Source: Halioglobus sp. (lineage in GTDB: Bacteria; Pseudomonadota; Gammaproteobacteria; Pseudomonadales; Halieaceae). Taken from it: a stretch of 64,000 nt of DNA. A program made the position numbers and the translations under genes. Positions 31,658 to 40,828 of this stretch are shown piece after piece; positions within the stretch are counted from its first letter, which is position 1, and each line of letters starts with the position of its first letter. The notes beneath the pieces are model-generated. The model ran no database searches. It saw only the letters and a program-made list of their open reading frames with translations, and was not told the DNA's origin. Where the stretch lies: contig JAPKAY010000002.1 of NCBI GenBank assembly GCA_028825045.1, positions 1 to 64,000 of the forward strand. Direction: 5' to 3'.

Positions 31658-32941
31658 ATGAATGTTCTAGTCATCGGCGGCGGCGGACGTGAGCACGCGC
31701 TGGCCTGGAAAGCCGCACAATCAACTCAGGTAAAAACTGTCTACGTCGCGCCTGGCAATGCCGGCACAGCACGTGAGACCGCCCTAGAAAATGTGGCCAT
31801 TGATGTGATGGATTTTGCCGCTTTGGCGGACTTCGCCGAAAACAACGCGGTGGCATTAACGATCGTGGGGCCAGAGGGCCCATTAGTGGGAGGCATAGTC
31901 GATTACTTTCAGGCCCGCGGATTGCGTTGTTTCGGCCCCAGTAAGGGTGCGGCCCAGTTGGAAGGGTCAAAGGCCTTCACTAAAGATTTCCTGGCGCGGC
32001 ACGGGATACCCACCGCAGCGTACGGCAACTTCACCGAACTGGAACCGGCGCTGGCCTACCTTCGTCAACAGGGCGCCCCCATTGTCGTCAAAGCCGACGG
32101 CCTGGCTGCGGGGAAGGGCGTTATTGTCGCGGAAACCCTGGCCCAGGCGGAGGAAGCAGTGACTGATATGCTCTCCGGCAATGCCTTCGGCGAAGCCGGC
32201 TGCCGCGTAGTGATTGAAGAATTCCTCGGCGGAGAAGAAGCGAGTTTCATCGTAATCGTTGATGGCAAAAACGTACTGCCTATGGCCACGAGCCAGGATC
32301 ACAAACGTATCGGTGATGGCGACACCGGCCCCAATACCGGCGGTATGGGAGCATATTCCCCCGCACCCGTGGTAGATGCAGCTGTCAACCAGCGCATCAT
32401 GGAACAGGTCATTTTGCCGACAGTGACCGGCATGGCTGCCGAAGGCAATGAGTACACCGGCTTTCTGTACGCAGGACTGATGATTGATGCTGCGGGACAG
32501 CCCAAGGTCATCGAATACAATTGCCGCTTCGGCGATCCCGAGACCCAACCCATCATGGTGCGACTGCAGTCGGATCTGGTGAGTCTGTGCGACAGCGCGC
32601 TCGAGGGAACGCTCGATGCAGCAGAAGCACAGTGGGATGCGCGCTGTGCGATCGGAGTCGTGCTGGCAGCCGGCGGCTATCCCGAGAAATATGTGACAGG
32701 AACCCCTATCCACGGGCTGGAGTCTGCGCAGGCAGACACCATAATGGTATTCCATGCCGGCACTGCCATCGCAGACGAGCAAGTGGTTACCAGCGGCGGG
32801 CGCGTACTGTGCGTCACAGCCCTGGGCGAGGATATCGCCAGCGCGCAGCGCGCGTGCTACGCCGCGGTAGATAAAATCAGCTGGGACGGCATGACCTTGA
32901 GGCGCGACATTGGATGGCGGGCTATAGCGCGCTATAATTGA
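31658..32941 (+). CDS. purD: Phosphoribosylamine-glycine ligase
   Basis: ATP-grasp enzyme joining phosphoribosylamine and glycine, the second step of purine synthesis. Motifs include VIGGGGREHALAWK at the N terminus, GPEGPLVGG, KADGLAAGKGV in the ATP-grasp loop, and YNCRFGDPETQ for metal binding. Length is 427 residues. It follows purH on the same strand. Confidence 0.97.
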   Translation: MNVLVIGGGGREHALAWKAAQSTQVKTVYVAPGNAGTARETALENVAIDVMDFAALADFAENNAVALTIVGPEGPLVGGIVDYFQARGLRCFGPSKGAAQLEGSKAFTKDFLARHGIPTAAYGNFTELEPALAYLRQQGAPIVVKADGLAAGKGVIVAETLAQAEEAVTDMLSGNAFGEAGCRVVIEEFLGGEEASFIVIVDGKNVLPMATSQDHKRIGDGDTGPNTGGMGAYSPAPVVDAAVNQRIMEQVILPTVTGMAAEGNEYTGFLYAGLMIDAAGQPKVIEYNCRFGDPETQPIMVRLQSDLVSLCDSALEGTLDAAEAQWDARCAIGVVLAAGGYPEKYVTGTPIHGLESAQADTIMVFHAGTAIADEQVVTSGGRVLCVTALGEDIASAQRACYAAVDKISWDGMTLRRDIGWRAIARYN

Positions 32942-32965
32942 CAAAAGCCCGAGCCGGAATTACCG

Positions 32966-33610
32966 ATGCAAAAGCGTCACATCTCCCTGTTGGACAAACT
33001 CATTACCGAAGCAGATTCGGTGATGAAGACCCTGACCAGCCGTGGCAATCAACCCAGCCGATCATCACCATCGCAGGGCCACCGCGACTCTGCACTCTGT
33101 GAGCCCGAGCGCAAGCACGTGGCAGGTCTGATGCGCGTGAATCATACCGGTGAAGTCTGCGCCCAGGCGCTTTACCAGGGGCAGGCACTCACTGCAAAGC
33201 TGCCCGAAGTGCGCGAAGAGATGCAGCAGGCAGCGCAAGAAGAAGTGGATCACCTGGTGTGGTGCGAAGAACGACTGCAGGAGCTGGGCAGTCATACCAG
33301 CGTCCTGAATCCGGCGTGGTATGGCATGTCCTTCGCCCTCGGTGCCATCGCCGGCGCGATCGGCGACAAAGTCAGTCTAGGTTTTGTCGCCGCTACGGAA
33401 GAGCGGGTTTGCAATCACCTGCGCGATCACCTCAAACAATTGCCCGAGAAAGATCGCAAATCACAGTTGATCCTGCAGCAAATGCTGGCGGATGAGCAAC
33501 GCCATGGTGAGAATGCGCTGGAGGCTGGCGGTACAGAATTTCCACAGCCGGTTAAAGACGCTATGAGTTCTGTATCTAAGTTAATGACTAACGCCAGTTA
33601 CCGGATCTAG
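32966..33610 (+). CDS. coq7: Demethoxyubiquinone hydroxylase Coq7
   Basis: Di-iron monooxygenase that adds the last hydroxyl group in ubiquinone synthesis. The carboxylate and histidine ligands lie in two repeated ExxH modules, seen as [27 protein letters not shown] and [10 protein letters not shown]. Length is 214 residues. It converges with the OsmC-like gene, sharing stop-codon bases in CTAG. In Pseudomonas coq7 is near crp/vfr with speD between; here speD is absent. Confidence 0.94.
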   Translation: MQKRHISLLDKLITEADSVMKTLTSRGNQPSRSSPSQGHRDSALCEPERKHVAGLMRVNHTGEVCAQALYQGQALTAKLPEVREEMQQAAQEEVDHLVWCEERLQELGSHTSVLNPAWYGMSFALGAIAGAIGDKVSLGFVAATEERVCNHLRDHLKQLPEKDRKSQLILQQMLADEQRHGENALEAGGTEFPQPVKDAMSSVSKLMTNASYRI

Positions 33611-34035
33611 CCGCTCGCAAATTCGACCACCTCATAACTGTGCGTCATCTCCACGCCAGCGGCGCAGAGCATAATCGAAGCTGAACAGTATTTTTCAGCG
33701 GAGAGTTCCACCGCACGCTTTACGTGGCTTTCTTTGAGGCCAACGCCAGTAATCACAAAATGCATGTTGATACGAGTGAAAACCGCAGGCACCGCATCGG
33801 CCCTCTCTGCATCCATTTCCACCTTGCAATCAACCACCTGCTGGCGTGATTTTTTCAACATACTGAGTACATCGTAGACCGAGCACCCGCCTGTTCCCAG
33901 CAACAACATTTCCATCGGGCGCGGGCCTAAATTGCGACCACCGAGATCCTCTGGCCCATCCATGACTACCGAATGGCCACTGCCGGATTCACCCACAAAC
34001 ATGGCCCCATCCGTCCATTTGACTGTCGTTTTCAT
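33607..34035 (-). CDS. OsmC/Ohr-family protein (YhfA-like)
   Basis: Small OsmC-fold protein of 142 residues from the ATG at 34035. The family's reactive cysteines appear in [14 protein letters not shown] and [13 protein letters not shown], as in peroxide-reducing OsmC proteins, but the YhfA subgroup to which it looks closest has no firmly known substrate. It is next to and divergent from crp, an association conserved in E. coli (yhfA-crp) and Pseudomonas. Confidence 0.87.
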   Translation of the reverse strand: MKTTVKWTDGAMFVGESGSGHSVVMDGPEDLGGRNLGPRPMEMLLLGTGGCSVYDVLSMLKKSRQQVVDCKVEMDAERADAVPAVFTRINMHFVITGVGLKESHVKRAVELSAEKYCSASIMLCAAGVEMTHSYEVVEFASG

Positions 34036-34089
34036 CGAGCAAGTATTCCTGTAAAAAAGGGCGCAGCAGGTTAGCACAACAAGTTACAT

Positions 34090-34117
34090 TTTACTTAGGC
34101 CGCGAACGGGTTAGACT
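34090..34117 (+). promoter_or_regulatory. Possible crp promoter
   Basis: TTTACT (34090-34095) and TAGACT (34112-34117) are 16 bases apart, about 28 bases before the crp start. Moderate match. No clear CRP operator (TGTGA-N6-TCACA) was seen in this short intergenic space. Confidence 0.4.
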
Positions 34118-34145
34118 CCTAGGGAATAATTCAAATAATGGAGGC

Positions 34146-34796
34146 ATGCCCTTGCTTAAGCCACATATCGTCCAAAACCTTCCGGACGTGGAGAACTTTC
34201 TCCGACACTGCCAACGAAAGGACTTCAGGCCTAAAAGTACCGTACTGAAACAGGGAGAAGCAGGGGATTCGCTCTGCCTCATTCTTGACGGATCTGTTTC
34301 AGTAATGGTCGAAGATGAATCAGCACCCGGACATATGCTCGTCGTGGCCTATTTAAACCCCGGTGATTTTGTTGGGGAAATGGGCCTGTTCGATACCGAA
34401 CCACCCTCGCGCAGCGCAATGGTAGTAGCAAAAACACAATGTGAGGTAGCGGAGATAAGCTACGAGCGCTTCCACCAGATTCGCGATCAGTTTCCGGACA
34501 TCCTCTATGCGGTGTCCAGACAGTTGGGTGCAAGGCTTCGCCAGACTACTCGCAAGCTGAGCGATCTGGCCTTTGTTGATGTCTCCGGACGCATCGCCCA
34601 TACGCTCTTGGATCTTTGCCGGGAACCCGACGCAATGACCCACCCGGATGGCATGCAGATCAAGATCACGCGGCAGGAACTGGGCAAGATTGTGGGTTGT
34701 TCGCGCGAAATGGCCGGGCGTGTACTGAAAAACCTGGAACAGGATGGGCTTGTATCGGTGTCAGGTAAAACGATGGTGGTATTTGGAACGCGCTAG
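34146..34796 (+). CDS. crp: cAMP-responsive regulator CRP/Vfr
   Basis: Global transcription factor, closest in pattern to Pseudomonas Vfr. The N-terminal cAMP-binding barrel contains GDFVGEMGLFDTEPPSRSAM, with the phosphate-binding Arg-Ser, and the hinge helix has the RQTTRK threonines. The C-terminal helix-turn-helix reads ITRQELGKIVGCSREMAGRV, nearly identical to CRP. Length is 216 residues from the ATG at 34146. The GGAGG site lies only one base before that ATG; a TTG at 34152 would be better spaced and shorten the protein by two residues. Confidence 0.93.
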   Translation: MPLLKPHIVQNLPDVENFLRHCQRKDFRPKSTVLKQGEAGDSLCLILDGSVSVMVEDESAPGHMLVVAYLNPGDFVGEMGLFDTEPPSRSAMVVAKTQCEVAEISYERFHQIRDQFPDILYAVSRQLGARLRQTTRKLSDLAFVDVSGRIAHTLLDLCREPDAMTHPDGMQIKITRQELGKIVGCSREMAGRVLKNLEQDGLVSVSGKTMVVFGTR

Positions 34797-34996
34797 TTAG
34801 CGCGCCTCGACAACACCAGCCGCGGAAACCCACTCGGGCATTAAAATCTCCGGTCAGCGGCCCAAACTCACCTGAACTATCCAGGGCGTGAGTTTCCGCT
34901 CCACACCAGCTCAGTGAGTTCCTATCATATGCCGTCTTCGGCCAGCAGATATCGATAAGCCAAAAACCCAACCCGACCCAAAACGAGTTTCAAACC

Positions 34997-35800
34997 TTAG
35001 AAAAACAACTCACGCAATTTCTCACCGGGCTCCTTCGCCCGCATAAACGCCTCGCCCACCAAAAATGCCGAAATCTTGGCATCACGCATCAACGCCACGT
35101 CCTGGGGTGTATGAATCCCACTCTCAGTAATTACCAGGCGATCATCAGGAATATTCGGTAACAGGTCCAGGGTTGTCTGCAGGTTGGTTTCGAAGCTGTG
35201 CAAATCTCGGTTGTTGATGCCGATCAACGGCGTAGTCAGCTCCAGGGCTCGATCCAACTCCGCGCGATCATGTACCTCCACCAACACATCCAACCCCACT
35301 TCATCGGCGGTTTGCGCCAATTCGGACATCTGCTCATCTCCTAATGCGGCGACAATCAACAATACCGCGTCGGCACCGATCGCCCTAGCCTCCAGCACCT
35401 GATAAGGGTCAACGGTAAAATCCTTGCGCAATACGGGCAGACCGCAGGCCGACCTCGCCTGCGCTAGATACTCATCACTGCCCTGAAAAAAATCCTGGTC
35501 CGTGAGAACCGACAGGCAACTGGCGCCGCCGGCGCTGTAACTTTCAGCGATTGCTGCGGGGCGAAAATCTTCCCGGATAACGCCCTTGCTGGGAGAAGCC
35601 TTCTTCACCTCGGCAATAACGGCCGGCCCACCGGTAGCGACCTGCTGCTGCAATGCACGCGCGAATTCACGAGGCGCAGCCTGCTGCTGAATCCTGGCCT
35701 CAAGGCTTTCTATGGTATGAGTGGCCCGTCGCGCAGCAATTTCTTCGGCCTTCCGAGCAAGAATCTTGCGCAAAATGGTGGGTGGGCGCAATGCGGACAC
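34997..35800 (-). CDS. trpC: Indole-3-glycerol phosphate synthase
   Basis: Closes the indole ring in tryptophan synthesis. The start is a GTG at 35800 one base after the trpD stop, with AGGA upstream, giving the family N terminus [18 protein letters not shown]. Catalytic residues lie in [27 protein letters not shown] and VLVEVHD. Length is 267 residues. It is the last gene of the trpEGDC operon; trpF, trpA and trpB are elsewhere. Confidence 0.96.
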   Translation of the reverse strand: MSALRPPTILRKILARKAEEIAARRATHTIESLEARIQQQAAPREFARALQQQVATGGPAVIAEVKKASPSKGVIREDFRPAAIAESYSAGGASCLSVLTDQDFFQGSDEYLAQARSACGLPVLRKDFTVDPYQVLEARAIGADAVLLIVAALGDEQMSELAQTADEVGLDVLVEVHDRAELDRALELTTPLIGINNRDLHSFETNLQTTLDLLPNIPDDRLVITESGIHTPQDVALMRDAKISAFLVGEAFMRAKEPGEKLRELFF

Positions 35801-35801
35801 C

Positions 35802-36842
35802 TCAACGTTCCTGTCGCATCAACCGGGTGAATTCAATAAACTGCCGCAGTTTTTCCGCTGCCAGACCATTACCAATAGCATCCTCAGCCATTGCAACACC
35901 ATCTGCCAACGTGGCCGCAACACCAGCGACATAGATGGCTGCACCCGCGTTGAGTACGAGTATCGCAGCGGCTTTTTGGGAAGTCTCATCCTTTGCACCG
36001 GCCAGCGCACTCGTAATAAGGGCTGCCGAAGACGCGGAATCAGTGACAGTCAGACCGTCGAGACTCTGTCGCTCCAGCGAGAACTCTTCAGGCGTAATGT
36101 GATAGGTCTCGATGCTGCCAGCATGCAGTTCCGATACTTGCGTACCTGCTGCAATGGAAATTTCATCGAGACCATCATCAGAATGCACAATCATCGCGTG
36201 TTCAGCACCCAGCAATTTGAGCACTTCAGCCATCGGCTGACACAGGTCGGGAGAATAAACACCAATGACCTGCTGCTTAACCCCGGCGGGGTTGGTTAGT
36301 GGCCCCAAAATATTAAACACTGTGCGCATGCCCAACTCTTTGCGTGGGCCGATGGCATGACGCATGGCGCTGTGGTGCGATGGCGCAAACATAAAACCAA
36401 CACCCACCTCCTCAATCGCGCGGGCGACCTCATCAGGCGTAAGATCCAACGGCATACCCATTTTCTCGAGCACATCGGAGCTGCCGCTGGTACTGGAAAC
36501 AGCGCGATTGCCGTGCTTGGCCACCTTTGCACCTGCCGCAGCAACCACAAAGCTCGCACCGGTAGACACATTGAATAGATTGGCGCCGTCACCTCCGGTG
36601 CCCACGAGATCTACCAAATGGGGATCACTAACCTGAACAGGCGTTGCCAGTTCTCGCATTACCTGCGCCGCGCCAGCAATCTCCTCTGCCGTTTCACCCT
36701 TCATGCGCAGTGCAACCAGCAAACCGCCAATTTGCGCGTCGGTAACGTCTCCAGACATTACCTTGTGCATCACCAACTGCATCTGCTCGCCGCTAAGATT
36801 TTCCCCCTGCACTAACGCGGTCAGGGCCTGCTGAATATTCAT
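35802..36842 (-). CDS. trpD: Anthranilate phosphoribosyltransferase
   Basis: Transfers phosphoribosyl from PRPP to anthranilate. It has the PRPP loop [14 protein letters not shown], the [18 protein letters not shown] stretch and the catalytic acidic pair near DGLDEIS. Length is 346 residues. It follows trpG by 11 bases in the same operon. Confidence 0.97.
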   Translation of the reverse strand: MNIQQALTALVQGENLSGEQMQLVMHKVMSGDVTDAQIGGLLVALRMKGETAEEIAGAAQVMRELATPVQVSDPHLVDLVGTGGDGANLFNVSTGASFVVAAAGAKVAKHGNRAVSSTSGSSDVLEKMGMPLDLTPDEVARAIEEVGVGFMFAPSHHSAMRHAIGPRKELGMRTVFNILGPLTNPAGVKQQVIGVYSPDLCQPMAEVLKLLGAEHAMIVHSDDGLDEISIAAGTQVSELHAGSIETYHITPEEFSLERQSLDGLTVTDSASSAALITSALAGAKDETSQKAAAILVLNAGAAIYVAGVAATLADGVAMAEDAIGNGLAAEKLRQFIEFTRLMRQER

Positions 36843-36853
36843 TATCTATACCC

Positions 36854-37432
36854 CTACTGTTCCAAAAAATTGCGCAGCAAATCATGTCCATGGGCGGTCA
36901 GTATCGACTCCGGGTGAAACTGCACCCCTTCAACCGCCAGTTCACGATGTCGCAAGCCCATAATTTCATCGATTTCTCCCGCCTCGGTCTGCGTCCACGC
37001 GGTAATTTCCAAACAATCCGGCAAACTATCACGATCAACCACCAGGCTGTGGTAGCGGGTCGCTTCAAACGGACAGCTCAGCCCTCTGAATACCCCCTCA
37101 CCGTTATGGTAAATGGGCGAGGTCTTCCCGTGCATCACCTTTCGCGCGCGCACGATTGTGCCACCAAATACCTGGCCAATGCTCTGGTGCCCCAGACAAA
37201 TACCCAAAAGGGGCACCTCGCCAGCGCACTGTCTGATGAGTTCCATGGAGATACCCGCTTCGTTGGGCGTGCAAGGACCCGGCGAGATCACAATCTTCTG
37301 TGGTGCAAGATCCGCAATGTCGCTCACTGCAAGCTCATCATTGCGTACCACCTTCACTTGCGCGCCGAGCTCTCCCAGGTATTGCACCACGTTGTAGGTA
37401 AAGGAGTCGTAGTTATCTATCATCAGTAGCAT
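36854..37432 (-). CDS. trpG: Anthranilate synthase glutamine amidotransferase subunit
   Basis: Supplies ammonia from glutamine to TrpE. Class I amidotransferase triad: cysteine in [15 protein letters not shown], and histidine and glutamate in [10 protein letters not shown]. Length is 192 residues. A GGGGGAG site inside the trpE end and a three-base gap show tight coupling to trpE. In P. aeruginosa trpE lies apart from trpGDC, so the unbroken trpEGDC order here is a local difference. Confidence 0.96.
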   Translation of the reverse strand: MLLMIDNYDSFTYNVVQYLGELGAQVKVVRNDELAVSDIADLAPQKIVISPGPCTPNEAGISMELIRQCAGEVPLLGICLGHQSIGQVFGGTIVRARKVMHGKTSPIYHNGEGVFRGLSCPFEATRYHSLVVDRDSLPDCLEITAWTQTEAGEIDEIMGLRHRELAVEGVQFHPESILTAHGHDLLRNFLEQ

Positions 37433-37435
37433 GTG

Positions 37436-38920
37436 TCACTCCCCCCCGGCCAGAACCATGGACGCTGCCCGGAACACGGCCCGGGCCTTGTTATGAGTCT
37501 CCTTCCACTCCAGCGCAGGAATGGAATCTGCAACCACACCGCCACCGGCCTGCACATGCAGCTTGCCGTCCTTGATCACCGCTGTGCGAATGGCAATCGC
37601 CGTATCCATGTCTCCAGCCCAGGAGATATAGCCCACTGCCCCGCCATATACACCGCGCTTGACCGGCTCGAGTTCGTCAATGATTTCCATCGCGCGAATC
37701 TTCGGTGCGCCGCTCAACGTCCCCGCCGGCAGTGTTGCCCGCAGTACATCGATAGCAGTCTTTCCCGACTTCAGTTCACCCGTAACATTGGATACGATAT
37801 GCATAACATGCGAGTAGCGTTCTACCAGCATCGAATCAGTAAGTTCCACCGAGCCAATTTCTGCGATACGCCCCACGTCATTGCGACCAAGATCAATAAG
37901 CATAAGGTGCTCTGCGATCTCCTTGGGATCGGCCAGCAACTCCTTCTCCATGGCCTGATCTTCGGCCTCCGTATGCCCACGCCGTCGAGTGCCTGCGATG
38001 GGCCGCACCGTGACGACGCCTTTTTCCAGACGCGCTAAAATTTCCGGAGAGGATCCCACAATGTGAAAATCTCCAAGATCGAGAAAGTACATATAGGGAG
38101 ACGGATTGAGATTGCGCAGGGCACGGTAGAGATTGAGCGGCGGCGCGTCAAAAGGGATGGTCATCCGTTGAGAAGGCACCACCTGCATCACATCGCCGGC
38201 CAGTACATACTCCTTTACCTTGTTCACACTCGCTTCATACATCTGTTGCGTAAAGTCAGACTGCGCCTGCTGTTCCAAAGCGGCACTGTCAGCTCCCGAT
38301 AATTCTATCTCCGGCAGCGGCGGCATGGGCTGGCGCAACTGCTCCACCAGCGTCATCAGTCTCTTCTGAGCTTCCTCAAGCGCATTCTCCCGTGTGGTAT
38401 CCGCATTTACAACGAGGCGGATCGTGCCGGCAAGGTTGTCAAATACCAGTACTTCTTCGGAGAGCATCAGCAGGATGTCCGGCGTACCCAGACGATCCGG
38501 TGGCATCCCAGCCCGCAGTTTGGGCTCCACATACCGCACCGTGTCATAGCCAAAATACCCGACCAGTCCTCCATGAAAAACAGGCAGATCGCTGCGCGGC
38601 GCAGTGCGATAGCGCTGCTGAAATGATTCCGTAAAGGCGAGTGGGTCGGCGACTTCCGCTGTTTCACTCAGCACCCCATCCACCCAGACCTCAATACGAT
38701 AACCGTATACTTTCAATACGGTGGTACAAGACAGTCCGATGATGGAGTACCGACCCCATTTTTCTCCTCCCTGCACGGACTCAAAGAAATAGGAGTAGGG
38801 TCCTCCCGCGAGTTTTCGGTAGGCACTAAGAGGTGTTTCGAGGTCGGCCAGCACTTCTCGACTGACCGGAATACGGTTGTAATCCTGCGCAGCAAGCGCA
38901 GCAAAATCCTGCTGTTTCAT
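37436..38920 (-). CDS. trpE: Anthranilate synthase component I
   Basis: Converts chorismate and ammonia to anthranilate. The C-terminal chorismate-binding domain holds [30 protein letters not shown] and [17 protein letters not shown]. The N-terminal part has the [14 protein letters not shown] region involved in tryptophan feedback. Length is 494 residues. A GAGGA site lies six bases before the ATG. Upstream is a complete leader arrangement: promoter, short peptide with a tryptophan codon, and a terminator-like hairpin. Confidence 0.97.
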   Translation of the reverse strand: MKQQDFAALAAQDYNRIPVSREVLADLETPLSAYRKLAGGPYSYFFESVQGGEKWGRYSIIGLSCTTVLKVYGYRIEVWVDGVLSETAEVADPLAFTESFQQRYRTAPRSDLPVFHGGLVGYFGYDTVRYVEPKLRAGMPPDRLGTPDILLMLSEEVLVFDNLAGTIRLVVNADTTRENALEEAQKRLMTLVEQLRQPMPPLPEIELSGADSAALEQQAQSDFTQQMYEASVNKVKEYVLAGDVMQVVPSQRMTIPFDAPPLNLYRALRNLNPSPYMYFLDLGDFHIVGSSPEILARLEKGVVTVRPIAGTRRRGHTEAEDQAMEKELLADPKEIAEHLMLIDLGRNDVGRIAEIGSVELTDSMLVERYSHVMHIVSNVTGELKSGKTAIDVLRATLPAGTLSGAPKIRAMEIIDELEPVKRGVYGGAVGYISWAGDMDTAIAIRTAVIKDGKLHVQAGGGVVADSIPALEWKETHNKARAVFRAASMVLAGGE

Positions 38921-38948
38921 GGGATGTCCTCGGAGAATACGGTTGCGT

Positions 38949-38995
38949 AAAAAGGTCGAAACAAAGCCTTGGCTAACATCGCCAGCGGGTGACCT
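38949..38995 (-). terminator. Probable trp attenuator (terminator hairpin) before trpE
   Basis: Read on the minus strand, AGGTC pairs with GACCT and the inner TGGC pairs with GCCA, and the hairpin is followed at once by a run of five T. It lies between the leader peptide and trpE. Upstream GCATCG/CGATGC can form a competing hairpin, and the same CATCG can pair with the CGATG in the terminator arm, which offers the mutually exclusive folds expected of an attenuator. The folds were judged by eye only. Confidence 0.6.
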
Positions 38996-39041
38996 CGCGC
39001 ATCGACAGCACGCCGATGCTATTACGCATTGCTGTTTTCAC
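38973..39041 (-). CDS. Putative trp operon leader peptide
   Basis: A 22-codon frame beginning with GTG at 39041, with a GGAG site seven bases upstream, reads [20 protein letters not shown] then Arg-Cys and stop TAG. A single tryptophan codon occurs at position 20, two codons before the stop, inside the segment that also forms the attenuator arm. It sits between a good promoter and trpE. One tryptophan codon is fewer than the tandem pair in enteric trpL, so the assignment rests on position and structure rather than on composition. Confidence 0.55.
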   Translation of the reverse strand: MKTAMRNSIGVLSMREVTRWRC

Positions 39042-39068
39042 AGCGTTCTCCAGGAAGTTGGGGTGTCT

Positions 39069-39096
39069 ATTGTACCTATCAGATGGCGGTTGGCAA
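39069..39096 (-). promoter_or_regulatory. trpEGDC promoter
   Basis: On the minus strand TTGCCA (39091-39096) and TACAAT (39069-39074) are 16 bases apart, close to the sigma-70 consensus. Transcription would begin near 39062, about 20 bases before the leader-peptide start. Confidence 0.6.
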
Positions 39097-39240
39097 TCGG
39101 CAAAACTGTGGATATCTAGTGGCCGCTATTGGTAACTGTTGGCATCTCAATGGGGCTATTTAGACTCTTCGGACCGAGCTTTACATACTGGTGATTTTTA
39201 TCACGCGGCAGGCGGCATCGACAGTCCTGGGGCCTGTTCG

Positions 39241-39275
39241 CTCAAAAAGAGGAGGGGTTTGCTCTCAAACCGCCG
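39241..39275 (-). terminator. Possible rpe terminator
   Basis: GGTTTG and CAAACC (39256-39271) form a perfect six-pair stem with a four-base loop. On the minus strand it is followed by a C/T-rich stretch ending in five T. It lies about 110 bases after the rpe stop codon. The stem is short, so confidence is limited. Confidence 0.4.
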
Positions 39276-39378
39276 GGATCTCCGATGCCTGACAGCACAC
39301 TTTGCATTATCGGGTTACCCGCTGTTCGAGTTCGCTTTGGAGATGTGTTTAGGCGGGGAACACCAGAAACCCAGCGGT

Positions 39379-40053
39379 CTAACCGGGCACATTGCTCAAC
39401 TCCGCCCGCATCTGTGCAATCACTTTTGCGTAATCCGGCTGATTAAAAATCGCCGAACCCGCGACAAAAGTATCCGCCCCCGCAGCCGCAATCTCTGCAA
39501 TATTTCCGGGCGTCACACCACCGTCAATCTCCAGACGGATATCAAACCCTGAGGCATCAATCATATCTCGCGCCTCTCGAAGTTTGTCCAAGGTCGAGGG
39601 AATAAACGATTGCCCTCCAAACCCCGGGTTGACCGACATCAGCAACACCATATCCACTTTGTCCATCACATAGCGCAGCGCATCCAGTCCAGCATGCGGG
39701 TTAAACACCAGACCCGATTTACAGCCGGCGTCGCGAATCATCTGCAGCGACCGGTGAACATGAGTGGCGGCATCCGGATGAAAGGTAATGTAGCTGGCGC
39801 CTGCTTCGGCAAAGTCTCCTATGAGCTGATCAACGGGGCTAACCATGAGGTGCACATCAATATCTGCAGTGACTCCATGCTTGCGCAACGCGGTGCAGAC
39901 CATGGGTCCGATAGTGAGATTCGGCACGTAATGGTTGTCCATCACATCGAAATGTACGATGTCAGCCCCAGCTGCGAGTACCGCATCAACCTCCTCACCC
40001 AGGCGAGCAAAATCAGCAGAGAGAATGGAGGGTGCTATCAGGTATTCGGCCAT
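39379..40053 (-). CDS. rpe: Ribulose-phosphate 3-epimerase
   Basis: Interconverts ribulose-5-phosphate and xylulose-5-phosphate in the pentose phosphate pathway. It has the N-terminal [30 protein letters not shown] with metal ligands, [12 protein letters not shown] and DGGV. Length is 224 residues. It lies upstream of the trp operon on the same strand, but the distance and hairpin suggest separate transcription. Confidence 0.97.
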   Translation of the reverse strand: MAEYLIAPSILSADFARLGEEVDAVLAAGADIVHFDVMDNHYVPNLTIGPMVCTALRKHGVTADIDVHLMVSPVDQLIGDFAEAGASYITFHPDAATHVHRSLQMIRDAGCKSGLVFNPHAGLDALRYVMDKVDMVLLMSVNPGFGGQSFIPSTLDKLREARDMIDASGFDIRLEIDGGVTPGNIAEIAAAGADTFVAGSAIFNQPDYAKVIAQMRAELSNVPG

Positions 40054-40144
40054 AGGAGACTCCGGACTTTGTTCGGGACGTTATTCTAACGTGTAATTTC
40101 CAGCGGAGCACACAACACACGGTATCGTCGAAGCATTTCGGGGT

Positions 40145-40828
40145 TTATCCCTGCTCACGTACTCTGATATCCAGGTCGCGCAGACGTTCGGGTGTGCCCA
40201 CATCCTCCCATGGTCCGCGATATATTTCTCCACCGAGCCTGCGAAAACTAATCGCGACATCCATTAACGGTCGCAGTGGCACTTTGCCGGGCGCGGTGCC
40301 GTCGAAAAACGCCTGCGAATATACGCCCACACCACTATAAGTAAATCCGACGGTGTTCGGTGCCAGCGTCTCGATCCAGTTGTCGTCACTCAACTCAAAA
40401 TCTCCCGCAGGGTGCTGTGGTGGATTGGGGACCATGACCAGATGAGCACTTTCATCAGTTCTGAGGGCATACGCGGCTAACTGCGCGAACGGATAATCAA
40501 TCCAGACATCGCCATTGACGACCAGAAACGGCGCCCCTCCCAGCATTGGCAATGCCTTAATGATGCCGCCGGCTGTTTCCAGTGGCGACTCCTCCTTCGA
40601 ATAGGCAATGGATACACCCCACCGACTACCATTGCCGCAAAATTCGACAATCTGATCACCCAAATGGGAAACGTTGATCACCAACTCGTCATACCCCGCC
40701 GCAGCCAGTCGGCAGATATGGTGTGCAACCAATGGCGTGCCCCCCACCTCTAATAGCGCTTTAGGTGTGTGCTCAGTAAGTGGACGCATTCGCTCACCCA
40801 ATCCGGCTGCCAATATCATCACCTTCAC
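40145..40828 (-). CDS. murU: N-acetylmuramate alpha-1-phosphate uridylyltransferase MurU
   Basis: Nucleotidyltransferase that makes UDP-MurNAc from MurNAc-1-phosphate, closing the cell-wall sugar recycling route. The start is taken as the GTG at 40828, which overlaps the amgK stop (GTGA) and yields KVMILAAGLGERMRPLTEHTPK, the standard N terminus of sugar nucleotidyltransferases. The ATG at 40843 would add five residues. The VNGDVWIDYPF stretch carries the metal-binding aspartate. Length is 227 residues. Without amgK next door it could be called a mannose-1-phosphate guanylyltransferase-like protein; the pair points to MurU. Confidence 0.88.
   Translation of the reverse strand: MKVMILAAGLGERMRPLTEHTPKALLEVGGTPLVAHHICRLAAAGYDELVINVSHLGDQIVEFCGNGSRWGVSIAYSKEESPLETAGGIIKALPMLGGAPFLVVNGDVWIDYPFAQLAAYALRTDESAHLVMVPNPPQHPAGDFELSDDNWIETLAPNTVGFTYSGVGVYSQAFFDGTAPGKVPLRPLMDVAISFRRLGGEIYRGPWEDVGTPERLRDLDIRVREQG

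Larger units (their letters stand above)
38921..39378 (-). other. Intergenic region between rpe and trpE
   Basis: This 458-base stretch has no normal-size gene. It holds, in minus-strand order, a hairpin that may end rpe transcription, a 14-base perfect inverted repeat (GTGATTTTTATCAC, 39191-39204) of unknown meaning, the trp promoter, the leader peptide and the attenuator. In Pseudomonas a phosphoglycolate phosphatase gene (gph) lies between rpe and trpE; no trace of it was recognised here. Confidence 0.6.

Noticed and set aside
34666..34971. Minus-strand open frame over the crp end and the crp-trpC gap
   Set aside because: It overlaps the conserved end of crp, has no family resemblance and no ribosome-binding site; treated as a chance frame.
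34797..34996. Possible small RNA downstream of crp
   Set aside because: GCGCTA/TAGCGC at the crp end is a palindrome without a T tract, and nothing else supports an RNA gene.
39139..39552. Plus-strand open frame across the rpe end
   Set aside because: It runs antisense to the conserved C terminus of rpe and has no recognisable features.
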